This document shows positions 36,225-46,811 of a DNA stretch of 64,000 nt, one piece after another. Location: positions 41,911 through 105,910 of the forward strand of contig NZ_BJYA01000018.1 in assembly GCF_007991275.1 (NCBI RefSeq), read 5' to 3'. Position numbers and translations under genes: made by a program. Position 1 is the stretch's first letter. Each line of letters begins with the position of its first letter. The notes beneath the pieces are model-generated. The model was not told the DNA's origin, did no database searches, and saw nothing but the letters and a program-made list of their open reading frames with translations. The DNA is from Alkalibacillus haloalkaliphilus (GTDB taxonomy: Bacteria > Bacillota > Bacilli > Bacillales > Alkalibacillaceae).

Positions 36225-36533
36225 ATATTCGATTATTTACCATAATATTTTCCACTTTTAATCTTTAATGATAGTGAGTTAGCTTAAATATTATTGTTGC
36301 GTAGTATATGTCTACTGCGCATTATTGTAAAAGAAATTTCCATATTTTTAATTACTATTTCGTTACCCAAATAGTCCTTCTTAACTTATTTTAGCATAAA
36401 AGCAGTATTTACCTTCAAAACAGTGCACAAAAAATTGTTTTAAAACTCAACATACAATAAATTCAGTGTAAAAAAAGTGTAAAACAGAATAAAAATCAAT
36501 CAATTTGAACAATTTTCTTTAACATAAACAAAA
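36225..36533. other. intergenic, no gene seen
   Basis: About 300 bases of AT-rich DNA between the cassette terminator and the tRNA terminator. I see no ORF or att-like repeat of the tRNA in it. Confidence 0.5.
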
Positions 36534-36579
36534 ATGACTGAACCCACTCACACCAATGTCCTAAGTAATTTTCAGTCAT
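36534..36579 (-). terminator. terminator downstream of tRNA-Arg
   Basis: On the minus strand ATGACTGAA and TTCAGTCAT (nine pairs) are followed by TTTTTGTTT. It lies 31 bases after the tRNA 3' end. Confidence 0.7.
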
Positions 36580-36609
36580 GTTCATTCTTATACAATATAA
36601 TACTCAAAA

Positions 36610-36681
36610 CGCCCTCGAAGGGAATCGAACCCCTATCGCAAGAACCGGAATCTTGTGTGTTATCCGTTACACCACGAGGGC
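36610..36681 (-). tRNA. tRNA-Arg (anticodon CCG)
   Basis: A full cloverleaf reads on the minus strand. The acceptor is GCCCTCG with CGAGGGC, and the discriminator is G. The anticodon stem CAAGA/TCTTG encloses TTCCGGT, so the anticodon is CCG. The T arm is AGGGGTTCGATTCCCT. CCA is not encoded. In B. subtilis a tRNA-Arg gene also lies next to clpP. tRNA 3' ends are common integration sites, and here the accessory DNA lies on the 3' side. Confidence 0.95.
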
Positions 36682-36816
36682 ATGTGATCAAGTGCGACGC
36701 ATTAGTCATTATACTGTTTACCTTTGTAAATTTCAACATTTTAAAAGGCGTTATGACATGTTTAAATCTCCATTTGAATGGGAAGAGTGGAAATGGTAAA
36801 AGGATGGTGTTTTTCG

Positions 36817-36846
36817 TTTGACCTTTCTTGACCAAAGATGTATCAT
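36817..36846 (+). promoter_or_regulatory. clpP promoter with CtsR operator
   Basis: TTTGACC-TTT-CTTGACC (36817-36833) is, on the other strand, the heptad repeat GGTCAAG-AAA-GGTCAAA, the CtsR box with one mismatch. The promoter is TTGACC (36818-36823), 17 bases, TATCAT (36841-36846), so the operator covers the -35 box and spacer. Heat-shock derepression of clpP follows from this. Confidence 0.85.
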
Positions 36847-36888
36847 TAAATTAGAAAAAATATTACAAGTAATAAGGAGTGACGTGAA

Positions 36889-37467
36889 ATGAACTTAATT
36901 CCTACAGTTATTGAACAAACTAATCGCGGTGAACGTGCTTATGATATTTACTCTCGTCTATTAAAAGACCGTATTATCATGCTAGGTGGGCCAGTTGATG
37001 ATAACATCGCAAACTCAATCGTTGCGCAAATGTTATTCTTAGCTGCAGAAGATCCAGATAAGGATATTTCATTATACATTAACTCACCAGGTGGTTCAAT
37101 TACAGCTGGTATGGCAATCTATGATACGATGCAATTCATTAAGCCAAACGTTTCAACAATTTGTGTTGGTATGGCGGCTTCAATGGGAGCATTCCTACTT
37201 GCAGCTGGTGAGCCTGGTAAGCGTTACGCATTACCAAACAGTGAAGTGATGATCCACCAACCATTAGGCGGTACTCAAGGTCAGGCTTCTGACATTCAAA
37301 TTCACGCTAAGCGTATCGTTGAAATGCGTGAGAAGCTAAACAAAGTTTTATCAGAGCGTACTGGTCAGCCGTACGAAGTCGTTGAGCGCGACACAGACCG
37401 TGACAACTTCATGTCTGCTGAAGAAGCGAAAAATTACGGCTTAGTCGATGACATTATGCAAAAATAA
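36889..37467 (+). CDS. clpP: ATP-dependent Clp protease proteolytic subunit
   Basis: The protein has 192 residues, normal ClpP length. The catalytic triad is Ser98 (GMAASMGAF), His123 (VMIHQPLGG) and Asp172 (RDTDRDNF). The ATG at 36889 follows AAGGAG. ClpP forms the tetradecameric chamber that degrades proteins fed by ClpC, ClpX or ClpE, and controls stress response, competence and sporulation regulators in Bacillus. It is a single-gene unit with a CtsR-controlled promoter and its own terminator. This is the first core gene right of the island. Confidence 0.98.
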   Translation: MNLIPTVIEQTNRGERAYDIYSRLLKDRIIMLGGPVDDNIANSIVAQMLFLAAEDPDKDISLYINSPGGSITAGMAIYDTMQFIKPNVSTICVGMAASMGAFLLAAGEPGKRYALPNSEVMIHQPLGGTQGQASDIQIHAKRIVEMREKLNKVLSERTGQPYEVVERDTDRDNFMSAEEAKNYGLVDDIMQK

Positions 37468-37480
37468 ATATTAACCATTT

Positions 37481-37513
37481 AACTCCCTCATGTTCATGCA
37501 TGGGGGAGTTTTT
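37481..37513 (+). terminator. clpP terminator
   Basis: AACTCCC pairs with GGGAGTT, with an inner CATG/CATG pair, followed by TTTT, 14 bases after the clpP stop. Confidence 0.85.
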
Positions 37514-37577
37514 ATGTGAGTTTAATCTTTCAATATTACATGATACTATGGGTAGATGAACTAAAGGAGTGAACGCA

Positions 37578-38462
37578 TTGAACAACATCGAAACAAACCT
37601 ACCTAACGATATACAAAAAATGATTACACAGTATCAAAATGAAGGTGAAACGCCATTTGACCATTTAAAACCAGAAAGCGGTTATATTCCATATGACAAG
37701 GATCTTTTAACAGATGCGGTTGTCGCTTTAGCACAAGGTAAGAACATTTTACTAAAAGGTCCAACAGGTTCGGGTAAAACAAAGCTTGCTGAAACGTTAG
37801 CGAATTTATTTAACCAACCGATGTTCAGCGTCAACTGTTCAGTCGACCTAGATGCTGAAAGTTTTCTCGGATTTAAAACGTTAGACTATGATGAGAATGG
37901 GAAACAACAGATTGATTTTGTACCAGGACCACTTGTTCAGTCGATGGAACATGGCCATTTTCTTTATATTGATGAAGTCAATATGGCAAAACCAGAAACG
38001 TTACCTTTAATTAATGGCGCGCTAGACTATCGTCGAACGGTTACGAATCCACTGACGAACGCGTTGATTCAAGCAAATGAAGGGTTCACTGTTATTGCCG
38101 CAATCAACGAAGGTTATATCGGCACGACACGTTTGAACGAAGCGTTGAAAAATCGCTTCATCGTATTTGATGTTTCTTACATTGAAGGTCAACAACTTCG
38201 ATACTTAATTGAAAACAATACAAATTTAGAAGACGAACAGCTGATTAAGCAGTTTATTCAACTATCAGCCGATTTGATTGAAGCAGCAGAACAAGGGAAA
38301 ATTTCGGAAGACGCTGCTAGTATTCGTGCTTTGCTTGATGCTTGTGACTTAGCTACATTTATTCCAGCTAAGAGAGCGATCACTCGATCTATTGCCGATA
38401 AATTAGAAGATGAACGTGAAAAAGAAGTCGTTCACAATTTAGCTAGCACGTTGTTTGAATGA
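37578..38462 (+). CDS. yojN: MoxR-type AAA+ ATPase (YojN/NorQ-like)
   Basis: About 294 residues from TTG 37578 behind AAAGGAG (a GTG at 37569 lies within that site). Walker A is GPTGSGKTKLAETL, Walker B FLYIDEVNMAKPE, and sensor 1 VIAAINEGY. The arginine-finger region is LNEALKNRFIVFDVSY. The domain layout is that of CbbQ/NorQ MoxR-family ATPases, which remodel partner proteins together with a VWA protein. The next gene is exactly such a VWA protein, with an 11-base separation after start correction. The pair corresponds to B. subtilis yojN-yojO; their substrate is not established. Confidence 0.85.
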   Translation: MNNIETNLPNDIQKMITQYQNEGETPFDHLKPESGYIPYDKDLLTDAVVALAQGKNILLKGPTGSGKTKLAETLANLFNQPMFSVNCSVDLDAESFLGFKTLDYDENGKQQIDFVPGPLVQSMEHGHFLYIDEVNMAKPETLPLINGALDYRRTVTNPLTNALIQANEGFTVIAAINEGYIGTTRLNEALKNRFIVFDVSYIEGQQLRYLIENNTNLEDEQLIKQFIQLSADLIEAAEQGKISEDAASIRALLDACDLATFIPAKRAITRSIADKLEDEREKEVVHNLASTLFE

Positions 38463-38472
38463 GGTGTCTTAC

Positions 38473-40377
38473 GTGAAATTTAACGACAAAGTCATAGATA
38501 CACAACTTTTAGCTGAGCTAAGAGATTTCGTGACGGTATTATCCAAACAAGAGGATTTAGAATTCGATTATCATTTTGGTGCGACGATTCATATTGATAA
38601 TCGGCAAATTACGGCTAGTCATTTTTGGGACCATCGTGATGAACAAGTGCGCTCGATTGGTTATAAGACGGATATTTTATTAAGGTCAATTGGCACGATG
38701 CACTACACCTCTGTTTCTGAATGGCAAAAGTTAAAGCGTGAAGTTGGGCAAAGTTCTCTTCCCTACTTTTGCGAACAGTTGTTTACGATTTTAGAAGATG
38801 TTCGGTTAGAAGAGATCATTCGTAGCGAACGTCGTGGCACGATTAACTGGTTTAGACAAAGGTTAAACACTTACCGCCATTATTTCGAAACTCAGCTAAA
38901 TACGAATATTACCCGTAGTTATACGCTTGATGAGCTATTTTGCATGATTTTTCTTACGGTCACGTCTGAATCGCCTTTTATAACGTTTGAACAGGCAAAT
39001 GTGCAGCAGCGTGAAACGTTGAAGCGACTACAACCTTTACTTGAGTCGGTTTATGAAGCGCGATCGACTAAAGATGTTGTGAACTTGACGCTTGATGTAA
39101 AAGAGGCTTTAGAAGAAGACTATTCTGATATGATCAACCGTTATTTCGTTTATCCGATTCAACATCAAACGGAGGTGACGGAAGAACTGGTCGTCGATGA
39201 GCTGAAGCGTGTTGATCCATTAAATAATGATGACGAAGAAGATATTAGTGATGACGATGAAGTCATTAGCGAGACGTTTTCTACGTGGCATCGTGAAAAT
39301 GAAAATAGTGACCGGAATCAAAGTTTTATGCAGTTTGAACTTGAGCAAGGAACGAAAACGAATTTAATCGGTGATGGCGCGCGTCAAACTGAAGAAGGCG
39401 ACCAAGCGATGGCGAGTGTTCAAGGCATGTCAGCTCAAACGGACCAAAGTGAGTACGAGCATTTAGAAAGCCTTGATGAACAGAAAAATAAAGAAGCTAA
39501 CGAAAGTGAGCAATACGGTAAAGAAAATCGAAATACGATCAAGCTGAATCGTTATCCTTCAAAACCGAGTCAAAAGGATCAAACTCAATATCATGAACTG
39601 ACGAAGATAATTGACCCTATTAGAAGAAAACTTTCGCAAACTATTGATCGTGCTTTAGAGCATAAACAAAATGCAACAAGGCAAAACTTAATTACAGGCA
39701 GGCTATCTAAAAAGCAGTTACTTCCCCTTGTAATCGATAATGAACCGAGAGTCTTTTATAAAAATGACCTAGAGAGTCATGAGTTTGATGCGGTCTTTAC
39801 GTTATTAATTGACTGCTCAGCATCTATGTTTAACAAAATGGATGAAACGAAAAAAGCAGCGATCCTCTTTCATGAAGTGTTAAAAGAGCTCAAGATCAAA
39901 CATAATGTGATTGGTTTTTGGGAAGATGGATTTGATGCGAAAGACGATGAACAACCTAACTACTTTCATCGCGTCATCACTTATGATGAATCACTTCAAG
40001 CCCATGCAGGCGCGGAAATTTTACAGCTTGAGCCTGAAGAAGATAACCGTGATGGCTATGCAATCCGTGTGGCGACTGAAGAATTACTTGCTAGACAAGA
40101 AAAAGACCGATTTTTACTCGTCTTTTCCGATGGAGAACCTTCCGCGTTTAACTATAGCGAAAACGGGATAATTGATACACATGAAGCTGTGTTAGAAACT
40201 CGGAAGCAAAATGTCGATGTCGTTGGGATCTTCTTAGGTGAAGGGGAAATTAAAGAACACGAAGCAATGCTAATGCGTAACATTTATGGTCGCGAGCATA
40301 TGCTTATACCGGATCTCGTGGAGCTACCTGATTCCTTTTCTTATATTTTAAAGCGATTGTTATTAACGACGATTTGA
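38473..40377 (+). CDS. yojO: VWA-domain protein partner of the MoxR ATPase (YojO/NorD-like)
   Basis: About 634 residues from GTG 38473 behind GAGGTG. The N-terminal 250 residues resemble the NorD/CobT helper domain; an acidic, low-complexity linker follows at about 250-370 (NNDDEEDISDDDE). The C-terminal VWA domain has the MIDAS motif LLIDCSASMFNK, then FLLVFSDGEPSAF. MoxR/VWA pairs work as chaperone-like machines that insert cofactors or mature complexes. Here the partner enzyme is not in the window. The gene ends at 40377, directly before a tandem repeat array. Confidence 0.85.
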   Translation: MKFNDKVIDTQLLAELRDFVTVLSKQEDLEFDYHFGATIHIDNRQITASHFWDHRDEQVRSIGYKTDILLRSIGTMHYTSVSEWQKLKREVGQSSLPYFCEQLFTILEDVRLEEIIRSERRGTINWFRQRLNTYRHYFETQLNTNITRSYTLDELFCMIFLTVTSESPFITFEQANVQQRETLKRLQPLLESVYEARSTKDVVNLTLDVKEALEEDYSDMINRYFVYPIQHQTEVTEELVVDELKRVDPLNNDDEEDISDDDEVISETFSTWHRENENSDRNQSFMQFELEQGTKTNLIGDGARQTEEGDQAMASVQGMSAQTDQSEYEHLESLDEQKNKEANESEQYGKENRNTIKLNRYPSKPSQKDQTQYHELTKIIDPIRRKLSQTIDRALEHKQNATRQNLITGRLSKKQLLPLVIDNEPRVFYKNDLESHEFDAVFTLLIDCSASMFNKMDETKKAAILFHEVLKELKIKHNVIGFWEDGFDAKDDEQPNYFHRVITYDESLQAHAGAEILQLEPEEDNRDGYAIRVATEELLARQEKDRFLLVFSDGEPSAFNYSENGIIDTHEAVLETRKQNVDVVGIFLGEGEIKEHEAMLMRNIYGREHMLIPDLVELPDSFSYILKRLLLTTI

Positions 40378-40388
40378 GTTGGGTTATG

Positions 40389-40772
40389 TTTTGGCGTTCG
40401 AGGGTGACTTTTTGGCGTTGGCGAGGATTATTTGGCGTTCGTGTTTAGTATTTTGGCGTTCAGGAAAATTATCTGGCGCTCGGGATTGGTATTTTGGCGC
40501 TCAGGGAAATTATTTGGCGCTCGCGATTGGTATTTTGGCGTTCAGGAAGATTATTTGGCGCTCGCGATTGGTATTTTGGCGTTCAGGAAAATTATTTGGC
40601 GCTCGGGATTGGTATTTTGGCGCTCGGGAAATTAATTTGGCGTTCACAGATTTTATTTGGCGCTCACGGAATTTTATCAGCGTTCGGGATGATTTTATCG
40701 GCACTCACGGAAATTTATCGGAGCTCGGGATGATTTTATCAGCGCTCACGAGTATTTATCAGCGCTCACATC
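40389..40772. repeat. tandem array 1 of 20/21-bp GGCG(C/T)TC units
   Basis: Nineteen contiguous degenerate units, no spacers. Fourteen begin T(T)TTGGCGCTC or TTTGGCGTTC (type A), then five begin TATCAGCGCTC or similar (type B). Lengths alternate 21 and 20, giving a 41-bp dimer; in the middle the dimer alternates ..GATTGGTA with ..AGGAAAATTA. The array fills the gap between the convergent yojO and crh genes and is outside the crh terminator. Confidence 0.9.
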
Positions 40773-40784
40773 ATAAAAACAAAA

Positions 40785-40821
40785 AACGAGCGTTTATTGC
40801 GTATGGCAATGAACGCTCGTT
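40785..40821 (-). terminator. crh terminator
   Basis: AACGAGCGTT (40785-40794) pairs with AACGCTCGTT (40812-40821). On the minus strand a T run (TTTTTTGTTTTT) follows. Confidence 0.85.
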
Positions 40822-40827
40822 TTCATT

Positions 40828-41085
40828 TTACTCTTCAGATTCCATTAATGAAGCTAATGTGGTGATAGCTTGATCTTGATCGGCACCTTCTGCTTGTAGG
40901 GTTACTTCTTCATTTGTACCAATTGCTAAGCTCATGACACCCATAATACTTTTCGCATTTACGCGTTTGCTTCCTTTTTCTAAAAACACTTCTGATGAGA
41001 AGCGGTTAGCTTCTTGAACAAATTTTGCAGCTGGTCTAGCTTGTAAGCCAGTTTCTAAATTGACAGTCACTTTTTTCTCAACCAT
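40828..41085 (-). CDS. crh: HPr-like catabolite repression protein Crh
   Basis: The protein has 85 residues, the length of HPr. Position 15, the phosphocarrier histidine of HPr, is glutamine here (TGLQARPAA), the defining feature of Crh. The regulatory Ser46 is kept (AKSIMGVMSLA), so HPr kinase/phosphorylase can phosphorylate it and P-Ser-Crh can bind CcpA. It is the last gene of the rapZ-yvcK-whiA-crh cluster, 107 bases after whiA. The ATG at 41085 follows GAGAGGAGAG. Confidence 0.95.
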   Translation of the reverse strand: MVEKKVTVNLETGLQARPAAKFVQEANRFSSEVFLEKGSKRVNAKSIMGVMSLAIGTNEEVTLQAEGADQDQAITTLASLMESEE

Positions 41086-41192
41086 ACTGACTCTCCTCTC
41101 TATTACTAATCGTTCGGTTATAAATTCATGTTATGATGACAAATGATTAAAATGTATTATAGCATAAATGTAAATTTTGGTACAACGAACAC

Positions 41193-42140
41193 CTATTTTT
41201 CAAGGAGTTCGCCTTTCCTTAGTTTTTCGGCATATTCATCGATTTTGCGGAAGCGGTGGTTCAAGCCGGATTTACTGATCGTACCTGACTCCGCTAAATC
41301 AACTAATTCTTTCAATGATACTTCTTGGTGCTTCATTCTTAGCTCTGCTGCTTCTCGTAATTTCTCAGGTAATGACTCGATTCCAACGACAGCATCGATG
41401 TATCGAATGTTCTCCACTTGCCTAAATGCTGCACCGATTGTTTTATTTAAATTAGCTGTTTCACAGTTGACTAGTCGGTTAACAGAGTTACGCATATCGC
41501 GCATAATTCTGACGTCTTCAAACTTAAGTAAAGCTTGGTGTGCGCCAATTAAAATAAGAAACTCAGTAATTTTTTCGGCTTCTTTTAAATAAGTAATAAA
41601 GCCTTTTTTACGCTCATGTGTTTTAGCATGTAAAGTGAAGTCATTCATTAAGTCAACGATTGCTTCGTTATGCTCTTCGTAAAGTGTGAAGATCTCTAAA
41701 TGATAAGAAGACGTTTCAGGGTTGTTAACTGAACCTCCAGCTAAAAATGCTCCTCTTAAATAAGACTTTTTGCAGCATTCATTTTGTAAATACTGTTCTG
41801 ATATTTCACGTTTAAATGTGAAGGGTTCTTCTAATATACCGAGTTCAGTTAAAACGTTTTTAGCCCCTTCATTCATTCGCACGATATATATATTGTTTTT
41901 CTTAAGGCGCATTTTTTTACGCACTAGTAATTCGACAGGTATGTTATATAAGTTCTTAATTAACGTATAAATTCGCCTTGCAATCGCTGCATTTTCTGTT
42001 TGAACGTCTAAAACGTATAAGCGGTTTGAAAATGACAGAGAACCATTCATACGAATAAGTGCAGACAGTTCAGACTGTTTACAGCAGTCGTCTGTCTGAA
42101 TACCTGTTAGTTCTTTTTTAGTTTCAGAAGCAAATGACAT
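41193..42140 (-). CDS. whiA: DNA-binding protein WhiA
   Basis: The protein has 315 residues, the family length. The N-terminal two-thirds are the LAGLIDADG-derived fold, which has lost nuclease activity, and the C-terminal part is the helix-turn-helix ([19 protein letters not shown] then [17 protein letters not shown]). WhiA regulates sporulation genes in Streptomyces and affects cell division and chromosome segregation in Bacillus. ATG 42140 follows AGGGGAAT. It lies 35 bases after yvcK and is part of the same transcript. Confidence 0.95.
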   Translation of the reverse strand: MSFASETKKELTGIQTDDCCKQSELSALIRMNGSLSFSNRLYVLDVQTENAAIARRIYTLIKNLYNIPVELLVRKKMRLKKNNIYIVRMNEGAKNVLTELGILEEPFTFKREISEQYLQNECCKKSYLRGAFLAGGSVNNPETSSYHLEIFTLYEEHNEAIVDLMNDFTLHAKTHERKKGFITYLKEAEKITEFLILIGAHQALLKFEDVRIMRDMRNSVNRLVNCETANLNKTIGAAFRQVENIRYIDAVVGIESLPEKLREAAELRMKHQEVSLKELVDLAESGTISKSGLNHRFRKIDEYAEKLRKGELLEK

Positions 42141-42175
42141 AGTAATTCCCCTTCAATCGATCAAACTTACTTTTA

Positions 42176-43132
42176 TTATAACAAGTTATAGAGAAGTTTA
42201 GCGATTTTATGCTCATGGTGTTTTAACGTACCATCTGAGTGTAAATCGGCTATATCTCCTTCAATGACTTGCACTTTCATATCGTTTAATTGTTCGTAAT
42301 CACATACAACTGGTTCTGCCAATTCTTTTTCGTACTCTTGTTTAATAGTACGCTCAATCTTTTGTCCGTGAACTATGATCCCGTCTACAAATGAACTTCC
42401 GACATGGCGATGTAGTGCTTCAACGTGCTCTGAAGCTGTATACCCTCGTGTTTCACCGTACTGAGTCATCACATTACACACATAGACAGATTTCGCGTTT
42501 GTTTGACTTAATGCGTCTTTTATTTCCTCGGAAATCAAATTTGGGACAATACTCGTATACAAACTTCCCGGTGCTATGACAATAAGTTCGGCCTGCTCAA
42601 TCGCCTTTACCGCTTCTGGTAATGGTTGAACTTTCGGTGGGTCATAGAAGACGTGCTTAATTTTTTTATTCACTTTAGGAATATTAGATTCTCCACGGAC
42701 GACGGTTCCATCTTCGAATTCAGCCTTTAGATACATGTTCTCATTCGCGATTGGATAGATACGTCCTTTTACGTTAAATACGCGTGAGATCTCTTTAATG
42801 CCTTTATAAAAATCGCCTGTAATTGACGTCATTCCTGCTAAAATCAGATTGCCTAATGCATGACCTGACAGCCCATCACCACTATCAAAGCGGTGTTGGA
42901 ATAACTTTAATAAAGTCGGCTCAACATCAGACATTGAGGCGATGACTTTTCGGATATCTCCTGGCGCTGGAATGTCTAAGTCTTCGCGAAGGCGCCCTGA
43001 GCTACCGCCGTCATCTGATACTGTAACAATTGCTGATAAGTTGATCGGAAATTTCCTTAAACCACGAAGCAGTACAGGCATTCCTGTACCCCCACCGATC
43101 ACAACTACTTTAGGTCCGTTCACATCTGTCAT
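42176..43132 (-). CDS. yvcK: gluconeogenesis factor YvcK (2-phospho-L-lactate transferase-like)
   Basis: The protein has 318 residues, the CofD-like fold. The nucleotide-sugar binding loop [14 protein letters not shown] opens the protein, followed by [13 protein letters not shown] and [17 protein letters not shown]. YvcK is needed for growth on gluconeogenic carbon sources and for cell-shape control in B. subtilis, and binds UDP-GlcNAc. Its ATG overlaps the rapZ stop (ATGA), so the two are translationally coupled. The order rapZ-yvcK-whiA-crh is conserved in Bacillaceae. Confidence 0.95.
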   Translation of the reverse strand: MTDVNGPKVVVIGGGTGMPVLLRGLRKFPINLSAIVTVSDDGGSSGRLREDLDIPAPGDIRKVIASMSDVEPTLLKLFQHRFDSGDGLSGHALGNLILAGMTSITGDFYKGIKEISRVFNVKGRIYPIANENMYLKAEFEDGTVVRGESNIPKVNKKIKHVFYDPPKVQPLPEAVKAIEQAELIVIAPGSLYTSIVPNLISEEIKDALSQTNAKSVYVCNVMTQYGETRGYTASEHVEALHRHVGSSFVDGIIVHGQKIERTIKQEYEKELAEPVVCDYEQLNDMKVQVIEGDIADLHSDGTLKHHEHKIAKLLYNLL

Positions 43133-44013
43133 GATTTCTTAACCTTACCTTTCCCAATATCTCGGTGATAAACGTGTGATGTAAAATCTTTTTGGACTAT
43201 TTCTGAGATTTTATGCGCTAAGGCAACTGAACGATGTTGACCACCTGTACATCCAATACCGATCACTAGTTGGCTTTTACCTTCCCTTTGATATTGCGGC
43301 AGCATAAACTCTAACAAGTCTGTTAGCTTTCTTAAAAAGGTGCGTGTTTCTTTCCACTTCATTACGTATGAAGAGACTTCTTGATTTTGTCCGGTTAAAT
43401 CGCGCATTGATTCGACATAATGCGGGTTTGGTAGGAAACGAACGTCAAAAATTAAATCAGCATCAATTGGAACACCATGTTTATAGCCAAATGAGACTAA
43501 TTGAACTGAAAAGACGTGTTGTTTTTGTTCTTTATATTGACCGATAATTTGTTCACGTAATTGTCGCGCCGTTAATTCAGACGTATCAATAATCGTCTGC
43601 GCTCGCCCTTTTAACTCATCTAATATGTCGCGCTCTTGGTTGATCCCATCTAATGGTAACCCATTTGGCGCTAACGGGTGAGATCGTCTTGATTCTTTGT
43701 AACGTTTAACGAGTGTTTCTTTGTTTGCATCTAAAAACAATATGTGTTCTGCAATGTCTTCATCAGTTGTGAACTGATTTAAATTGTCATATAACGTATC
43801 GAAAAACTCTCGCCCTCTTAAGTCCATAACGACTGCGAGTTTTTTGTTCTCTTTGTTTTCTTTCATGAGTTCAAGAAACTTTGGAAGCAATGTAGGTGGT
43901 AAGTTATCGACACAAAAGTAACCTAGGTCTTCTAAGCTTTGAACTGCCACAGTTTTTCCAGCACCAGACATGCCTGTAATTATAACTAATTCGACTTTGT
44001 TACCGTTCCCCAT
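43129..44013 (-). CDS. rapZ: RapZ/YvcJ nucleotide-binding protein
   Basis: About 294 residues. ATG 44013 is placed correctly behind AAGGGTG (earlier in-frame GTG and ATG overlap that site). Walker A is [18 protein letters not shown], and the C-terminal domain ends [16 protein letters not shown], the conserved cysteine-histidine loop. YvcJ binds and hydrolyses GTP and ATP; the E. coli homologue RapZ directs RNase E to small RNAs that control glucosamine synthesis. In B. subtilis it affects competence. A nudix gene (yvcI) that lies next to it in B. subtilis is absent here. Confidence 0.95.
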   Translation of the reverse strand: MGNGNKVELVIITGMSGAGKTVAVQSLEDLGYFCVDNLPPTLLPKFLELMKENKENKKLAVVMDLRGREFFDTLYDNLNQFTTDEDIAEHILFLDANKETLVKRYKESRRSHPLAPNGLPLDGINQERDILDELKGRAQTIIDTSELTARQLREQIIGQYKEQKQHVFSVQLVSFGYKHGVPIDADLIFDVRFLPNPHYVESMRDLTGQNQEVSSYVMKWKETRTFLRKLTDLLEFMLPQYQREGKSQLVIGIGCTGGQHRSVALAHKISEIVQKDFTSHVYHRDIGKGKVKKS

Positions 44014-44140
44014 GACCATCACCCTTACGTTCGAAATAAGTTCTTCTTATCATTATACATTGAAAAGCAGGTCATGACTATGAATGGATATTGAACAGTG
44101 TTGGTATTTGGTAGAAATTTTTAAAGAAGCACAGAAAAAA

Positions 44141-44163
44141 CACAGGCAGAAAATCTACCTGTG
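44141..44163 (-). terminator. trxB terminator
   Basis: CACAGG-AGA and its complement (with one mismatch) form a stem; on the minus strand it is followed by TTTTTTCTG, about 105 bases after the trxB stop. Confidence 0.7.
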
Positions 44164-44269
44164 CCACAGAAGCTCTATATAGAATAAAGGGGGTCAATTA
44201 TTTAAACCCATTATAACAACTCAATGTTTCATCCGTATTACAGCACCATTAAAATGGAGTTACGGTTTA

Positions 44270-45265
<996 letters not shown>

Positions 45266-45333
45266 TCATATTAAATTCATGTTCGTACGACAACTTTTCT
45301 GCTTACATGATATTGTCTTCTGAAAAGAGTTGC

Positions 45334-46347
45334 TTATACCCAACCGTGTGCTTTTAAAAGCTCGTCAAATGAAGGGTGATGCTCTTTAGCTTCTTCCCAT
45401 ATATAAGAGGCCTGTTTAGTTTTATTTATGCAATTTAACGCGTACCCGTACCATAAGTAGTAGCTAACATAATTAGTCATTTGCTCTTTGTTCAATTTTT
45501 TAAAACGTTCGATCGCTTCGTCATAAACATCCACTTGAGCAAGCGTAACAGCAAGCTTTAACTTTTTCTCATTATACGTTGGATAAATATTAAGAAGCTG
45601 ATTTAAATAAGCTTCAAACGCCTCCGTATTGCCCATGTGATAACTGAAGTAGGTTAAATTCATACGACTGTTTAAAGACAAGTCATCTTGCTTTAACCAA
45701 GCCTCTTCTAAAGCTACTGCTTCTTCAGCGTGTCCAAGCTGAAATAGTGCGTACGCATATTCATGTTTTGCTGGCAAATATTCTGGATAGTAAACCGTCA
45801 TCTCTTCTAACGTTTGAAGTGCTTCAGCCCACTCTTCATGTTCCAAGTGATAAAAAGCCGTCTCTTGATAAAGCATCAACTCATCTTCTTCGTCAAACTC
45901 TAAGTCATCATCTTCCGCTTGTTCAACCATTACTTGTTCTAATAACTTAAGCAGTTCATTCGTTTCAGTAACGAAATCACCTTCTGGGTCCTCTTCAAGA
46001 TACTTTTCTGCATTTTTCTTAGCTTCATAAAAAAGCCCAAGATGAGCATAGTTATTAGCTAGTAAATAATACGTGTCGACGTATGGTTGATCACTCTTTA
46101 GCACTTGCTGTAAAAAGTCATTGGAACGATGATACTGATGAAGTTCTGTATATAATACTGATAGTTGGCATAAATAAAGTGTATTGTCAGGTTCGACTTC
46201 TAACGCTTTATTAAACCACTTCTCAGCTTTTTCAAAGTCTTTTCGTTTAAATGCTTTTACGCCATATGTAAAGTAAAAGTCACCATCATGACGAAAAGTC
46301 GCTATGTTGTTTGGCATTTCATTTTGTCGATGATGTGTTGTATGCAT
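45334..46347 (-). CDS. tetratricopeptide-repeat protein (YvcD-like)
   Basis: The protein has 337 residues from ATG 46347 behind AGGAGGC. It is made mostly of TPR helices: FTYGVKAFKRKDFEKAEKW then VEPDNTLYLCQLSVLY, repeated roughly every 34 residues to the end, with an acidic break at about 140-160 (QAEDDDLEFDEEDEL). TPR solenoids bind partner proteins; the partner here is unknown. In B. subtilis yvcD sits next to trxB, as here. There is no signal peptide, so it is cytosolic. Confidence 0.85.
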   Translation of the reverse strand: MHTTHHRQNEMPNNIATFRHDGDFYFTYGVKAFKRKDFEKAEKWFNKALEVEPDNTLYLCQLSVLYTELHQYHRSNDFLQQVLKSDQPYVDTYYLLANNYAHLGLFYEAKKNAEKYLEEDPEGDFVTETNELLKLLEQVMVEQAEDDDLEFDEEDELMLYQETAFYHLEHEEWAEALQTLEEMTVYYPEYLPAKHEYAYALFQLGHAEEAVALEEAWLKQDDLSLNSRMNLTYFSYHMGNTEAFEAYLNQLLNIYPTYNEKKLKLAVTLAQVDVYDEAIERFKKLNKEQMTNYVSYYLWYGYALNCINKTKQASYIWEEAKEHHPSFDELLKAHGWV

Positions 46348-46455
46348 AAAAGCCTCCTACAGTTCTGATGTGCTAAGTATAACACACTATAATCCGACAA
46401 ATCGAACAACAATTTGACATTGTTTTGAAATAGCGATCTGGAAGTTTGAAATTTA

Positions 46456-46774
46456 TTTGGCGCACGGTGGAGGCTTTTTGGCGCTTGGAAGGATTATTTG
46501 GCGTTCGCGAAATTATTCTGGCGCTTGATGGGAACTTTTTGGCGCTAGTGATATTTATTTGGCGTTCGGTCATACTTTTCTGGCGCTCATGAGAATAATT
46601 TGGCGCTTGCGTAGATATTCTGGCGCTCATGAAAATAATTTGGCGTTCGCATCTTTATCGGCGTTCACGAAGTTTTATCAGCGCTCGTATACCATTTATC
46701 AGCGTTTGCGGAACTTTATCAGCGTTCACACTCCATTTATCAGCGTTCGCGGAGTTTTATCAGCGCTTCACTCC
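46456..46774. repeat. tandem array 2 of 19- to 21-bp GGCG(C/T)TC units
   Basis: Ten type A units (TTTGGCGCTT, TTTGGCGTTC, TCTGGCGCTC and similar) and then six type B units (TATCAGCGTTC and similar), contiguous. The B units alternate 20 and 21 bp exactly. It fills the gap between the glpD terminator and the TPR gene's upstream region, in the same orientation as arrays 1 and 3. Confidence 0.9.
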
Positions 46775-46786
46775 TCTATAAAAAAG

Positions 46787-46808
46787 AAAAGTCGCCGGGG
46801 CGACTTTT
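46787..46808 (-). terminator. glpD terminator
   Basis: AAAAGTCGCC pairs with GGCGACTTTT around two bases; a T-rich tail (TTTTCTTTTTT, minus strand) follows. It lies directly after the glpD stop. Confidence 0.85.
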
Positions 46809-46811
46809 CCA

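Noticed and set aside
36534..36835. Overlapping ORFs across tRNA-Arg
   Set aside because: They read through the tRNA and its terminator, so they are not genes.
40389..40772. Array 1 as a CRISPR array
   Set aside because: Units are 20-21 bp, contiguous and degenerate; there are no unique spacers and no cas genes.
40379..40873. Open frames of 60-164 codons across the GGCGCTC arrays (also in arrays 2 and 3)
   Set aside because: They arise from the repeat itself, exist in several frames and strands, and lack ribosome sites; the peptides are repeated words such as LALAIGILAF.
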